Notes under the pieces: generated by a model
What the model was told of the DNA's origin: nothing
The model's input: the letters and a program-made list of their open reading frames with translations, nothing else
Databases searched by the model: none
Shown here: positions 8,580-16,764 of the stretch, in pieces
Layout of the letters: each line of letters starts with the position of its first letter
Numbering within the stretch: the stretch's first letter is position 1
Translations under genes and position numbers: made by a program
From: an uncultured Pelagibacteraceae bacterium
GTDB lineage: Bacteria; Pseudomonadota; Alphaproteobacteria; Pelagibacterales; Pelagibacteraceae
Direction of reading: 5' to 3'
Assembly: GCA_902594395.1 (NCBI GenBank)
Contig: CACJLZ010000006.1
Location: 1 to 33,472 of the forward strand
Length of the DNA stretch: 33,472 nt

Positions 8580-9752
8580 TCACTTATTTGGAGTGAGTAA
8601 TATCAAAAAGTAACCAAATAAGGTGGATAATAGTGACCCAGTTAATACACCTATTTTTACGCCATCCATATATTGCATATTTTCAACAAAAGCTAAATTT
8701 CCCACAAAAAGACTCATCGTAAAGCCAATACCAGTTAATACGCCTACACCATAAAAATTATACCAACTTGTATTATTTGGCATTTGGGCAATTTTTGTTT
8801 TTATAGCAACATATGAAAAAACAAATACACCTAATTGCTTACCTAAAAATAACCCTAAAACTATTCCTAATGGTACTTTATCTAGTAAAGATCCAAGAGA
8901 TAAACCTTCTAAAGAAACACCGGCATTTGCAAATGCAAATAAAGGCATAATACCAAAAGCAACATAAGGGCTTATTGCATGTTCAATTTTGATTAATAAA
9001 GAAAAATCTTTTTCTTTTTTTCGATGAGGTATTGTCATCGCTAACAAAACACCTGCAATTGTTGCATGTATTCCAGAATTATGAGTAAAATCCCAAAGGA
9101 AAATACCAATAATTAAATAAGGTAAGAATTTTTTAATGTTAAATTTATTTATTACTAGCAATATTAAAAATGCTAACAACATCAGACTTAAATATTTAAT
9201 ACTTAAGTCTCCTGAATAAAATAACGCTATAATTACTATAGCACCCAAATCATCAATAATCGCAAGAGCTGTTAAAAAAACTTTTAATGATAAAGGCACC
9301 CTTTTTCCTAATAAAGATAATACTCCAAGTGAAAAGGCGATATCTGTAGCAGAGGGTATTGCCCATCCATTCATAGTTTCGTTATCTCCAAAATTGATAA
9401 ATACGTAAAATAATGCAGGCACTAACATTCCACCAACCGCTGCAATTATTGGAAGTAGTGCTTGTTTAATATTAGAAAGTTCACCTTGCAAAAATTCTCT
9501 CTTTATCTCTAGAGTGACAAAAAAAAAGAATATTGCCATTAAAGCATCATTTATCCAATGAAGAACTGATAATTTTAATCCAAAATCATTTATACCAATG
9601 AATAAATATTGATTTAAAGTTGAAAAATATAATTCTGATAAACCTGAATTACTTATTATTAATGCAATTATTGCTGCAAATAATAAAACTAAACCACTAG
9701 CAGCTTCAAGCTTAAAAAACCAAATAAAGGGTTTGGATAAATAATTAATCAT
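8580..9752 (-). CDS. nhaA: Na+/H+ antiporter NhaA
   Basis: An inner-membrane antiporter that expels Na+ in exchange for protons, fitting a marine cell. About twelve hydrophobic helices fill 390 aa. The discontinuous helix IV region reads SATDIAFSLG with Asp137. The paired ion-binding aspartates are in ALAIIDDLGAIV (Asp167, Asp168), equivalent to the essential pair of E. coli NhaA. VGVLTGIGFTMSLF near the C-terminus is also characteristic. The start abuts the stop of the zinc-ribbon gene, and gpx follows 9 bp downstream. Confidence 0.96.
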   Translation of the reverse strand: MINYLSKPFIWFFKLEAASGLVLLFAAIIALIISNSGLSELYFSTLNQYLFIGINDFGLKLSVLHWINDALMAIFFFFVTLEIKREFLQGELSNIKQALLPIIAAVGGMLVPALFYVFINFGDNETMNGWAIPSATDIAFSLGVLSLLGKRVPLSLKVFLTALAIIDDLGAIVIIALFYSGDLSIKYLSLMLLAFLILLVINKFNIKKFLPYLIIGIFLWDFTHNSGIHATIAGVLLAMTIPHRKKEKDFSLLIKIEHAISPYVAFGIMPLFAFANAGVSLEGLSLGSLLDKVPLGIVLGLFLGKQLGVFVFSYVAIKTKIAQMPNNTSWYNFYGVGVLTGIGFTMSLFVGNLAFVENMQYMDGVKIGVLTGSLLSTLFGYFLILLTPNK

Positions 9753-10199
9753 CTAATTCAGATCTTTAGCAAAAAGTATCAAATCTCTCAAGGTTTCAAA
9801 TAAATTATATAATACAAGTTCTAAATTTGGGAAAATATTGCTTAATGGAGCCTTGAATGTGTCTAATACAATTATGATTGCAACAAAAGTTATTATAGAA
9901 ACAATTATATAACTTAAAAATTTTCCAAAGGTGAAATTGTATTTTGGTTTATATTTGACTAATTCTGATCCTGGTTTTAAAGGTGCTTTTGATACTGAAT
10001 TATCAATATTTTCATCTTTATATAAAATCTTTTTTTGTTTAGCAGGCTTATCAATTAATGGTTCTGTTGGTTTGCTAACATTTTTATTAAAGAACCAGGT
10101 TTGATCACATGATCCACATTTTAATAATCTACCTTTATCAGGAATCAAATTTTCATCTACTTCGAATTTTTTTTCACCACATGGACAAGCTATTATCAT
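9753..10199 (-). CDS. MJ0042-type zinc-ribbon membrane protein
   Basis: A 148-aa protein with an N-terminal zinc ribbon (CPCGEKKFEVDENLIPDKGR then LKCGSCDQTW; four Cys as CxC...CxxC), matching the MJ0042 family common at the N-terminus of alphaproteobacterial membrane proteins. A charged Lys/Pro-rich linker (~45-92) leads to one hydrophobic helix (~97-120, SYIIVSIITFVAIIIVL), and the C-terminal tail is likely periplasmic. The function is unknown. It leads the nhaA-gpx group with no gap to nhaA. Confidence 0.75.
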   Translation of the reverse strand: MIIACPCGEKKFEVDENLIPDKGRLLKCGSCDQTWFFNKNVSKPTEPLIDKPAKQKKILYKDENIDNSVSKAPLKPGSELVKYKPKYNFTFGKFLSYIIVSIITFVAIIIVLDTFKAPLSNIFPNLELVLYNLFETLRDLILFAKDLN

Positions 10200-10255
10200 T
10201 AGCTCTATATAACAGATTCTGATTAAAAATCCCTTGTTTTACACATCTTTATACA

Positions 10256-10283
10256 TTGAAAAAATAAATAAGTACTGTATTAG
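10256..10283 (+). promoter_or_regulatory. Probable sigma70 promoter of tRNA-Pro
   Basis: TTGAAA at 10256-10261 and TATTAG at 10278-10283 are separated by 16 bp and would start transcription near 10290, three bases before the tRNA. The -10 region lies inside a repeat, AGTACT-GTATT-AGTACT (10271-10287), which may be chance. The assignment is by eye. Confidence 0.4.
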
Positions 10284-10292
10284 TACTTGTTC

Positions 10293-10369
<77 letters not shown>

Positions 10370-10375
10370 TCAATT

Positions 10376-10657
10376 ATGAAAAAAGCTAAAATATACAAAC
10401 CTAACAAAACAGCGATGCAATCTGGTCTTGGCAAAACTAGTAAATGGATATTAGAGTTTGAAGTTGATGATCCTACAAAAAATCCATTGATGGGTTGGGA
10501 AAGTTCTGCAGATACTTACTCCGAGTTAAAATTAGAATTTTCAACTAAAGATTTGGCAATAGAATACGCAAAAAAGAAAAAAATTGATTTTGAGTTAATT
10601 GAACCAAAAAAGAGGAAAATTGTTAAAAAATCTTATACAGATAATTTTTTAAATTAA
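10376..10657 (+). CDS. ETC complex I accessory subunit, NDUFS4-like
   Basis: A 93-aa homologue of the mitochondrial 18-kDa (NDUFS4/AQDQ) accessory subunit of NADH:ubiquinone oxidoreductase, found in alphaproteobacteria. Diagnostic segments are AKIYKPNKTAMQSGLGKT, WILEFEVDDP, NPLMGWESSADTYSELKLEF and KDLAIEYAKKKKIDFEL. It would act on the cytoplasmic side of complex I. The start codon lies only 6 nt after the CCA of tRNA-Pro with no Shine-Dalgarno sequence, so after tRNA processing the message would be nearly leaderless. The SbmA-like gene follows 4 bp later. Confidence 0.9.
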   Translation: MKKAKIYKPNKTAMQSGLGKTSKWILEFEVDDPTKNPLMGWESSADTYSELKLEFSTKDLAIEYAKKKKIDFELIEPKKRKIVKKSYTDNFLN

Positions 10658-10661
10658 TACA

Positions 10662-11660
10662 ATGTTTAAATTTTTCACAGATAAAAGATGGCATTTATGG
10701 AGTATTGGTGGAACAATTCTTATTCTTGCAGCAACTTGGTATCAAGTTCAATTAGATGTTAAAATAAATGAATGGTTTGGTGAATTTTATGATACTTTAC
10801 AAAAAGCTTTAGCTGAGCCTGGGGCTGTTACAGAGAAAGAATTTATAGCTTATCTTTTTACTTTCGCCAAAATTGCTGCTGTTTATATATTGGTTGTTAT
10901 ATTTAGTGATTATTTCACAAGTCATTGGACATTTAGATGGAGAACAGCTATGGCACATTTCTATCATGATAAATGGGATTTTGCCTCATCAATTGAAGGA
11001 GCCTCACAAAGAGTACAAGAAGATACACTAAAGTTTGCAAGAATTATGGAAGGTTTAGGAGCTGAACTCCTTAGAAGTATTATGACATTAATTGCATTCA
11101 CACCAATTTTATGGGGATTGTCTAAAAGTATTACGGTTCTACCATGGATAGGTGAAGTGAATCATGCTTTAGTTTGGGTAGCAATCATTTCAGCTTTAGG
11201 GGGTACATTTATTTTAGCTGCTGTAGGAATAAAATTACCCGGTATAGAATACGACATCCAGAAAGAAGAGGCTGCTTACAGAAAAGAATTAGTTTTAGGA
11301 GAGGATTTTAAAGAAAATGCTCAACCAGCTAGAATCGATGATTTATATAGTGGAGTAAGAAAGATACATTATAAAATGTATTTTCATTATTTATATTTTA
11401 ATGCAGTTAAATGGAGTTATTTACAAGGAATGGTTATTGTTCCCTATTTAGCTTTAGCGCCAACAATTGTCACTGGGGCAATAACATTAGGATTTGTTCA
11501 ACAAATTATCAGAGCTTTTGGAAGAGTAGAAACATCGTTACAATATTTGGTAAGAAGTTGGCCAATAATAGTTGAATTAATTTCTGTTTGGAAAAGATTA
11601 AATGAATTTGAAAACAAACTTAAATATAATACTGAAAAAATCTCAAGAGAAAAAGTTTAG
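10662..11660 (+). CDS. SbmA/BacA-like inner-membrane transporter
   Basis: A 332-aa membrane protein resembling SbmA/BacA, the proton-driven peptide importers with an ABC-exporter-like membrane fold but no ATPase domain. Family-like segments are NEWFGEFYDTLQKAL, FTSHWTFRWRTAMAHFYHDKW, EGASQRVQEDTLKFARIMEGLG and the FRWRT basic turn. Helices are visible at ~12-30, 65-90, 130-155, 165-190 and 255-285. It is somewhat shorter than E. coli SbmA (about 400 aa). The in vivo substrate here is unknown; peptides are the family guess. The stop shares one base with the GTG start of glpX. Confidence 0.85.
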   Translation: MFKFFTDKRWHLWSIGGTILILAATWYQVQLDVKINEWFGEFYDTLQKALAEPGAVTEKEFIAYLFTFAKIAAVYILVVIFSDYFTSHWTFRWRTAMAHFYHDKWDFASSIEGASQRVQEDTLKFARIMEGLGAELLRSIMTLIAFTPILWGLSKSITVLPWIGEVNHALVWVAIISALGGTFILAAVGIKLPGIEYDIQKEEAAYRKELVLGEDFKENAQPARIDDLYSGVRKIHYKMYFHYLYFNAVKWSYLQGMVIVPYLALAPTIVTGAITLGFVQQIIRAFGRVETSLQYLVRSWPIIVELISVWKRLNEFENKLKYNTEKISREKV

Positions 11661-12610
11661 TGACTTTAAAAAAAGAATTAGTTGATGAAATTGTAAAAGT
11701 AACCTCTATGGCAGCTATATCTTGTCATAAATTTATTGGTAAAAATGATAAAATTAATGCTGACAAAGCAGCAACTGATACTATGAGAAATGAAATAAAT
11801 AAATTAAAATTCAATGGTGAAGTCGTAATTGGAGAAGGGGAGTTAGATGAAGCTCCAATGTTATACATTGGTGAAAAGTTAGGTTCTGGTGGACTCTTAA
11901 ATATTGATATTGCAGTAGATCCTGTTGAAGGTACAAATTTTGTAGCAAAAAATCTGCCTGGTGCACTCTCAGTTATATCAATTGCTGAAAAAGGAAATCT
12001 TTTCAACGCTCCTGAAACTTATATGAATAAACTTGCAGTTACTAATAAAGTACCTTTTGATGCAACAGATCTAGATTTCCCTATAGAAAAAAATATTAAA
12101 AATGTAGCAGATGCTTTAAACAAAGATGTTACAGATATAACTGTTTGTTTGCTAGATAGACCCAGACATAAAGAAATTATCGATAAACTTAATGAGATGA
12201 ATGTTAAAATGAAATTAATTACTGACGGCGATGTATCTGGAGCATTAATGATAACTAATGAAAAGTATAATGTGGATATATTTTTAGGTATTGGTGGTGG
12301 TCCTGAGGGGGTTTTAGCAGCATCAGCCATTGATGCGTATGAATGCAAATTCCAAGGAAGATTCTTATTTGATAACGACAAAGATATCATAAGAGCAAAA
12401 AAAATGGGCATCAAAGATTTAAAAAAAAAATATGATTTAAGTGAAATTATTAAAGGTGACTCGATATTTTGTGCTACAGGAATAACTTCAGGAGATTTAG
12501 TTAAAGGTATTAATGTTCAAGATAATAGATATATAACCGAAACACTAGTTACTCACAAAAGCTCAAAAATGTGTAAAATTTTCATAAGAGAAGACATTAT
12601 AAAAACTTGA
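11660..12610 (+). CDS. glpX: Class II fructose-1,6-bisphosphatase
   Basis: Hydrolyses fructose-1,6-bisphosphate to fructose-6-phosphate in gluconeogenesis. The metal/phosphate motif DPVEGT lies at 87-92. GEGELDEAPMLYIGE (~56-70) and IGGGPEGVLAASA (~211-223) are further class II signatures. The length (316 aa) is slightly below E. coli GlpX. The start is GTG at 11660, overlapping the previous stop by one base; the next ATG (codon 17) would remove the conserved first helix. No class I FBPase is in the window. The tail of the gene contains a probable promoter for the following tRNA. Confidence 0.95.
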   Translation: MTLKKELVDEIVKVTSMAAISCHKFIGKNDKINADKAATDTMRNEINKLKFNGEVVIGEGELDEAPMLYIGEKLGSGGLLNIDIAVDPVEGTNFVAKNLPGALSVISIAEKGNLFNAPETYMNKLAVTNKVPFDATDLDFPIEKNIKNVADALNKDVTDITVCLLDRPRHKEIIDKLNEMNVKMKLITDGDVSGALMITNEKYNVDIFLGIGGGPEGVLAASAIDAYECKFQGRFLFDNDKDIIRAKKMGIKDLKKKYDLSEIIKGDSIFCATGITSGDLVKGINVQDNRYITETLVTHKSSKMCKIFIREDIIKT

Positions 12611-12620
12611 TAAATATAAT
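12591..12620 (+). promoter_or_regulatory. Probable promoter of tRNA-Glu
   Basis: A perfect TATAAT lies at 12615-12620, with AAGACA at 12591-12596 (4 of 6 to the -35 consensus) 18 bp upstream. The start would be near 12627, giving a 19-nt leader before the tRNA. The -35 lies inside the end of glpX. The assignment is by eye. Confidence 0.45.
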
Positions 12621-12645
12621 ATTTTACAATAAAAGATCCAAATTT

Positions 12646-12720
12646 GGTCCCTTCGTCTATCGGTTAGGACACGTGGTTTTCATCCTCGAAAGAGGGGTTC
12701 GATTCCCCTAGGGACCGCCA
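12646..12720 (+). tRNA. tRNA-Glu(TTC)
   Basis: A 75-nt tRNA with encoded CCA. The acceptor GGTCCCT pairs with AGGGACC, the discriminator is G, and the D arm is GTCTATCGGTTAGGAC. The T arm AGGGGTTCGATTCCCCT is perfect. The loop TTTTCAT gives anticodon TTC. The anticodon stem CGTGG/CCTCG has one T-T mismatch (positions 29-41). The 3' end is a typical integrase target, and it marks the left edge of the polysaccharide island. A GIY-YIG gene starts 3 nt after CCA. Confidence 0.95.
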
Positions 12721-12723
12721 TAA

Positions 12724-12975
12724 ATGTCTTATTTTGTATATTTAATTGTATCTAACCTTAAAAAAAACAAAAAATTTTCATACGTTGGTTACACTAGTAA
12801 CCTTGAAAAAAGAATTAGTTTACATAATACAGGTAAAGGAGCAAAGTTTACTAGGGGAAAAAAATGGAAGTTAGTTTACTATAAGAAATATGATTCGAAA
12901 TCACAGGCTATGAAGTATGAATATGCATTAAAAAAAAATTATAAATTAAGGAGAGAGATACTTAAAAAAAGATGA
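12724..12975 (+). CDS. GIY-YIG domain protein (UPF0213-like)
   Basis: An 83-aa single-domain GIY-YIG protein. YFVYLIVSNL carries the YVY-like first motif, SYVGYTSNLEKRISLHNTGK the second (YVG) with the Arg, and Glu in MKYEYALKK is the likely metal ligand. Small stand-alone members relate to the nuclease family, but their target is unknown. The start has no Shine-Dalgarno and lies 3 nt after the tRNA-Glu CCA. The stop overlaps the glycosyltransferase start as ATGA, so it is coupled to the surface-sugar operon. It could be an island-borne endonuclease or a resident small protein. Confidence 0.85.
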   Translation: MSYFVYLIVSNLKKNKKFSYVGYTSNLEKRISLHNTGKGAKFTRGKKWKLVYYKKYDSKSQAMKYEYALKKNYKLRREILKKR

Positions 12976-15101
12976 AAATCTCAATATTATTACCATTAAA
13001 AGAAAATTTTTCGCCTTCATATGCTGGGGCCGTATCTTTATTTATTAATGATACATTACAATATAGTAAATTTAAAAAAAAAATAACGGTATTTGGCCAA
13101 ACTGAATTTAAAAAAAAATTTGATAAGAAATACTTTAATATCAATATAAAAAAATCCTTTTTTCAAAGTCAAAACAAAGATTATGTAAAACAATTTATAA
13201 AAAAAGAGAAAGAATTAGATTCAGATATTATTGAATTACATAATAGACCAATTTATCTCAAATATTTAGTTAATGATTTAAATAATAGAAATTATATTTT
13301 ATATTTTCATAATGATCCTCTAACGATGTCAGGATCAAAGAGTATTAGTGAAAGATCCTTTCTATTAAATAATTGCTATAGAATAGTATTTAATAGTAAC
13401 TGGTCAAAAAAAAGATTTCTGCAAAATATGAAGTCAGACGCAATCAATAGTGAAAAATTGATTGTTATAAATCAGTCAGCTTCAAAAAATAAAATTAATT
13501 TTAGAAATAAAAAAAATATTATCACTTTTGTAGGAAAACTTAATAGATCAAAAGGTTATGACCTTTTTGGTAATGCGGTCATTAAGATTTTAAAAAAATA
13601 TAAGAACTGGACAGCATTAGTTATAGGCGATGAACCTAGAGATAAATTATATTTTAAACATGAAAGACTCAAAAACTTTGGTTTTAGAGAACATAAAGAA
13701 GTAATAAAAATTTATAAGAAAACTAGTATAGCGGTAGTTTGTTCCAGGTGGGATGAACCTTTTGGAAGAACTAGTTTAGAAGCTGCTGCAAATGGATGCG
13801 CTGTTATAATTAGTAATAGAGGTGGTCTCCCAGAAACAATTACTAATGGAAGAATATTAAAGAATTTAACTATAAAGGATATTTACAAAAATATAGAAGA
13901 TTTAATAATAAATACTAAAATAAGAAAAAAATATCAGAAATTATCTTTTAAAAATTTTTATCTTTCCCATCAATATGTTTCACGTCAAGTCGATAATATA
14001 CGATTTAATTTTTTTAAAATTAATAAACCATATATTTCAAAATTAAAATCAAATTTAAGAATTTTACATATAACTAATTTCAATGAAAGACATAATGGTA
14101 GATTATTCTTTAATACTGGAAGAAGATTAAATAATGGTTTTATAAGATTGGGCCATAGTGTTTTAGAATTTAGTGATAGAGATATTGTAAGTAGAGGAAA
14201 ATCTATAAAAGATTTTTCAGGGTCTAGTGCTCTTAATGATAAATTATTAAAAACTTGTAATCATTTTAAACCTGACATGATTGTTTTAGGTCATGCGGAT
14301 ATGGTATCGAAAGATATTTTATATAATTTAAAAAAAGATTATTCTAATTTAAAAATAGCCCAATGGTTTCTTGATCCTTTAAATAAAAATGGACCTGATT
14401 ATTTAAAAAATAAAAATAGAATACTTGATAAATCTGATGTTTTAGATGCAAATTTTTTAACTACATCTCCTGAAGCTGTTAATTTGTTATCTAAAAAAGT
14501 TAAGAACTACTTTATTCCAAATCCATCTGATAGTTCCATGGAAACATTGGACAATTATAAAAAAGATTGCTCTAATGATGTTTTCTTTGCGTTAAGCCAT
14601 GGTGTTCATAGGGGTCAATTAAAAAATAGATCATCTGATGATAGAGAAAAGTTTATTAAGGATTTAATATCGAACTGTAAAAATATTAAATTCGATTTAT
14701 TTGGTATGAATAATGTTCAGCCTATATGGGCAGACCAGTATTTTAAAAACATATCAAATTCAAAAATGGGTCTCAATCTAAGTAGAGGAACACCGATTAA
14801 ATACTATAGTAGTGATAGAATTACTCAAATTATAGGAAATGGTTTAGTTACTCTAATTGACGAAAAAACATGTTATAATGACTTTTTTGATAATACCGAA
14901 ATGGTTTTCTATAAAAATATTGCAGATTTATCCGAAAAAATTGAAAAAATTTCTGAAGATGAAAAATTACGAAAATCGATAGGTCGAAGAGGTAAAGCCA
15001 AATATATGAAATATTTTAATTCAAACTTAGTTGCTGATTTCATAATAAAAAAAACTTTAGGTTTAAAAGATAATAAAAAATATTTATGGCACAAACCATA
15101 A
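12972..15101 (+). CDS. Two-domain glycosyltransferase (GT4 plus CgeB-like GT)
   Basis: A 709-aa protein built from two GT-B units. Residues 1-~355 form a GT4 enzyme: FVGKLNRSKGYDLF, GFREHKEVIKIY and the E-x7-E motif EPFGRTSLE (Glu262, Glu270) followed by NRGGLPETI. From ~361 a second unit begins (LRILHITNFNERHNGR) and continues through LGHADMVSKDIL, PNPSD and a C-terminal part (MGLNLSRGTPIKYYSSDRI ... RGKAKYMKYF) that resembles CgeB/Glyco_trans_1_2 domains. It probably adds two successive sugars to a surface polysaccharide, which is inference. It starts by ATGA overlap with the GIY-YIG gene. Confidence 0.85.
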   Translation: MKISILLPLKENFSPSYAGAVSLFINDTLQYSKFKKKITVFGQTEFKKKFDKKYFNINIKKSFFQSQNKDYVKQFIKKEKELDSDIIELHNRPIYLKYLVNDLNNRNYILYFHNDPLTMSGSKSISERSFLLNNCYRIVFNSNWSKKRFLQNMKSDAINSEKLIVINQSASKNKINFRNKKNIITFVGKLNRSKGYDLFGNAVIKILKKYKNWTALVIGDEPRDKLYFKHERLKNFGFREHKEVIKIYKKTSIAVVCSRWDEPFGRTSLEAAANGCAVIISNRGGLPETITNGRILKNLTIKDIYKNIEDLIINTKIRKKYQKLSFKNFYLSHQYVSRQVDNIRFNFFKINKPYISKLKSNLRILHITNFNERHNGRLFFNTGRRLNNGFIRLGHSVLEFSDRDIVSRGKSIKDFSGSSALNDKLLKTCNHFKPDMIVLGHADMVSKDILYNLKKDYSNLKIAQWFLDPLNKNGPDYLKNKNRILDKSDVLDANFLTTSPEAVNLLSKKVKNYFIPNPSDSSMETLDNYKKDCSNDVFFALSHGVHRGQLKNRSSDDREKFIKDLISNCKNIKFDLFGMNNVQPIWADQYFKNISNSKMGLNLSRGTPIKYYSSDRITQIIGNGLVTLIDEKTCYNDFFDNTEMVFYKNIADLSEKIEKISEDEKLRKSIGRRGKAKYMKYFNSNLVADFIIKKTLGLKDNKKYLWHKP

Positions 15102-15102
15102 G

Positions 15103-15147
15103 ATGATTTCAATAACAATTTGTATTCAGTATAAAAATGAAAATTGA
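15103..15147 (+). pseudogene. Possible 5' remnant of a GT2 glycosyltransferase gene
   Basis: An ATG one base after the preceding stop opens 14 codons reading MISITICIQYKNEN, then TGA. This looks like the first beta strand of a GT2 enzyme (compare MISIIIPTYNN at 15883). It runs into the start of the FkbM gene in another frame. It may be the decapitated start of a gene lost by recombination. It is short enough to be chance. Confidence 0.3.
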
Positions 15148-15886
15148 GGAAAAATTAAAAAAAAGATATCTATATACAGAAAAAAAAAACTTGCCCAAAT
15201 TACTATATTTTTTTTTTCAATTCCTAAAATTAAAATATAAACCAAGGTTATTATATTCAAACTGGGGTGTTGACTTAATAATTAAGGATATTCTAAAAAA
15301 AAACAAAAAAAAAGGTATTTATATAGATGTAGGATGTCATCATCCATTAATAAATAATAATACTTACATGCTTTATATAGATGGTTGGAAAGGTATCAAT
15401 GTTGATTTAGATTTTAACTCAATCGATATGTTCAACTATTTTAGACCCAAAGACGATAATATTATGTCGGCTTTATCAAATAAAAAAGGTCAAGGTGATC
15501 TTTATTTTTTTCATAATCGTGCTCCAAAAAACACAATTTCGAAATCAAGAGGAAAGGGGGCAAAGTTAATCAAAAAAATTCAAATTAATACTTTAAATAA
15601 TATTATTAAAAATTCAAAATTTAATGGCAAGAATATTGATTTTTTATCAATTGATGTTGAGGGAAATGAATTGAATGTTTTAAAAGGGCTTAATTTTAAT
15701 AAATATAGGCCAAAAATAATATCAATTGAGTTTATTAAACCTAATGTTAATGAATTCTATCAGCACAATATTCAAAACATTGAAAAATCTAATATTTACA
15801 AGTTTATGATAAGTAAGAAGTACAAATTAATCAATTGGATACATGATGATTTAGTTTTTATTTCTAAAACATCTAATTTACTATGA
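15137..15886 (+). CDS. FkbM family methyltransferase
   Basis: A 249-aa SAM-dependent methyltransferase of the FkbM type, usually methylating sugar hydroxyls in polysaccharide or natural-product clusters. The SAM-binding motif I is GIYIDVGCHHP (~55-65). An acidic strand end follows in GWKGINVDLD (~88-97), and the conserved IDFLSIDVEGNELNVLKGL (~170-188) is the family signature. Among glycosyltransferases it probably O-methylates a surface glycan. It starts 35 bp after the previous gene, the only gap in the cluster, and ends with ATGA overlap into the GT2 gene. Confidence 0.88.
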   Translation: MKIEEKLKKRYLYTEKKNLPKLLYFFFQFLKLKYKPRLLYSNWGVDLIIKDILKKNKKKGIYIDVGCHHPLINNNTYMLYIDGWKGINVDLDFNSIDMFNYFRPKDDNIMSALSNKKGQGDLYFFHNRAPKNTISKSRGKGAKLIKKIQINTLNNIIKNSKFNGKNIDFLSIDVEGNELNVLKGLNFNKYRPKIISIEFIKPNVNEFYQHNIQNIEKSNIYKFMISKKYKLINWIHDDLVFISKTSNLL

Positions 15887-16764
15887 TCTCAATTATTATC
15901 CCTACTTATAATAATTTATTATATTTGAAAAAGTGTATAGAAAGTATAAATAAAAATTCCTTTTATAAAAACGAGATTTTAGTTCATATAAATCAAGGAA
16001 ATGATGGAACAATAGAATATATAAAGGATTCAAATATAAAATTTACATATTCAAGTGCTAATATTGGCTTATGTATAGCGTGTAATAAAATTTCAAAAGA
16101 AAGTAAATTTGATCTTATTCTTTATTCACATGATGACATGTATTTTTTACCAAATTGGGATAAAATTCTAATAGAAAAGGTTAAAGAACTAAAAACTAAA
16201 AAATTTTATTTATCTAGTATTATGATAAATGGGGATCCAAGACTAAATGGACATTTAAATTTAAATGCTGGCGATACAATTGATAATTTTGACGAAAAAT
16301 ATCTTTTAGAAAATTATAAAAAACTAAAACATCCTGATTTTGATGGTTCTACTTGGGCTCCACATCTAATTCATAAGGATTTATGGGAAAAAGTTGGTGG
16401 TTTTAGTGAGGAATTTTCACCTGGAGCTGGTTCAGATCCAGATTTAAATTTGAAGTTATGGAATAAAGGTGTTCGAATTTTTAAATGTCTTAATCAATCA
16501 AGAGTTTATCATTTTGGATCCGTAACTATAAGAAAAAAGAAAAATAGCGAATTTAAAAAAAATCAAGGATCAAGAGCAAATAAAATTTTTTTATTAAAGT
16601 GGGGATTTTCTATAAGATTTTTTAAAAAACATTATCTTAAATCACATTATATTCATAATGAAAATTTATCTGATCCAAAGAAAGATATTATTTTTTATTT
16701 TGATCTTTTGAAGGATAAAATAGCTTTTTATTATTATAGGATTATTTCAAAGGATACAAAATGA
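15883..16764 (+). CDS. GT2 family glycosyltransferase
   Basis: A 293-aa GT-A-fold enzyme. The N-terminal ISIIIPTYNNLLYLKKCIES is the nucleotide-sugar-binding strand. The metal motif region reads YSHDDMYFLPNWD (~84-96), with DD in place of DxD. The acceptor-side segment WEKVGGFSEEFSPGAGSDPD (~168-187) is typical. No membrane helices are obvious, so it is likely cytoplasmic or peripheral. Both ends are joined to neighbours by ATGA overlaps. Donor and acceptor sugars cannot be told. Confidence 0.9.
   Translation: MISIIIPTYNNLLYLKKCIESINKNSFYKNEILVHINQGNDGTIEYIKDSNIKFTYSSANIGLCIACNKISKESKFDLILYSHDDMYFLPNWDKILIEKVKELKTKKFYLSSIMINGDPRLNGHLNLNAGDTIDNFDEKYLLENYKKLKHPDFDGSTWAPHLIHKDLWEKVGGFSEEFSPGAGSDPDLNLKLWNKGVRIFKCLNQSRVYHFGSVTIRKKKNSEFKKNQGSRANKIFLLKWGFSIRFFKKHYLKSHYIHNENLSDPKKDIIFYFDLLKDKIAFYYYRIISKDTK

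Noticed and set aside
10271..10287. AGTACT direct/inverted repeat before tRNA-Pro as an operator
   Set aside because: AGTACT is itself palindromic and the unit is only 6 bp; it overlaps the likely -10 and could easily be chance.
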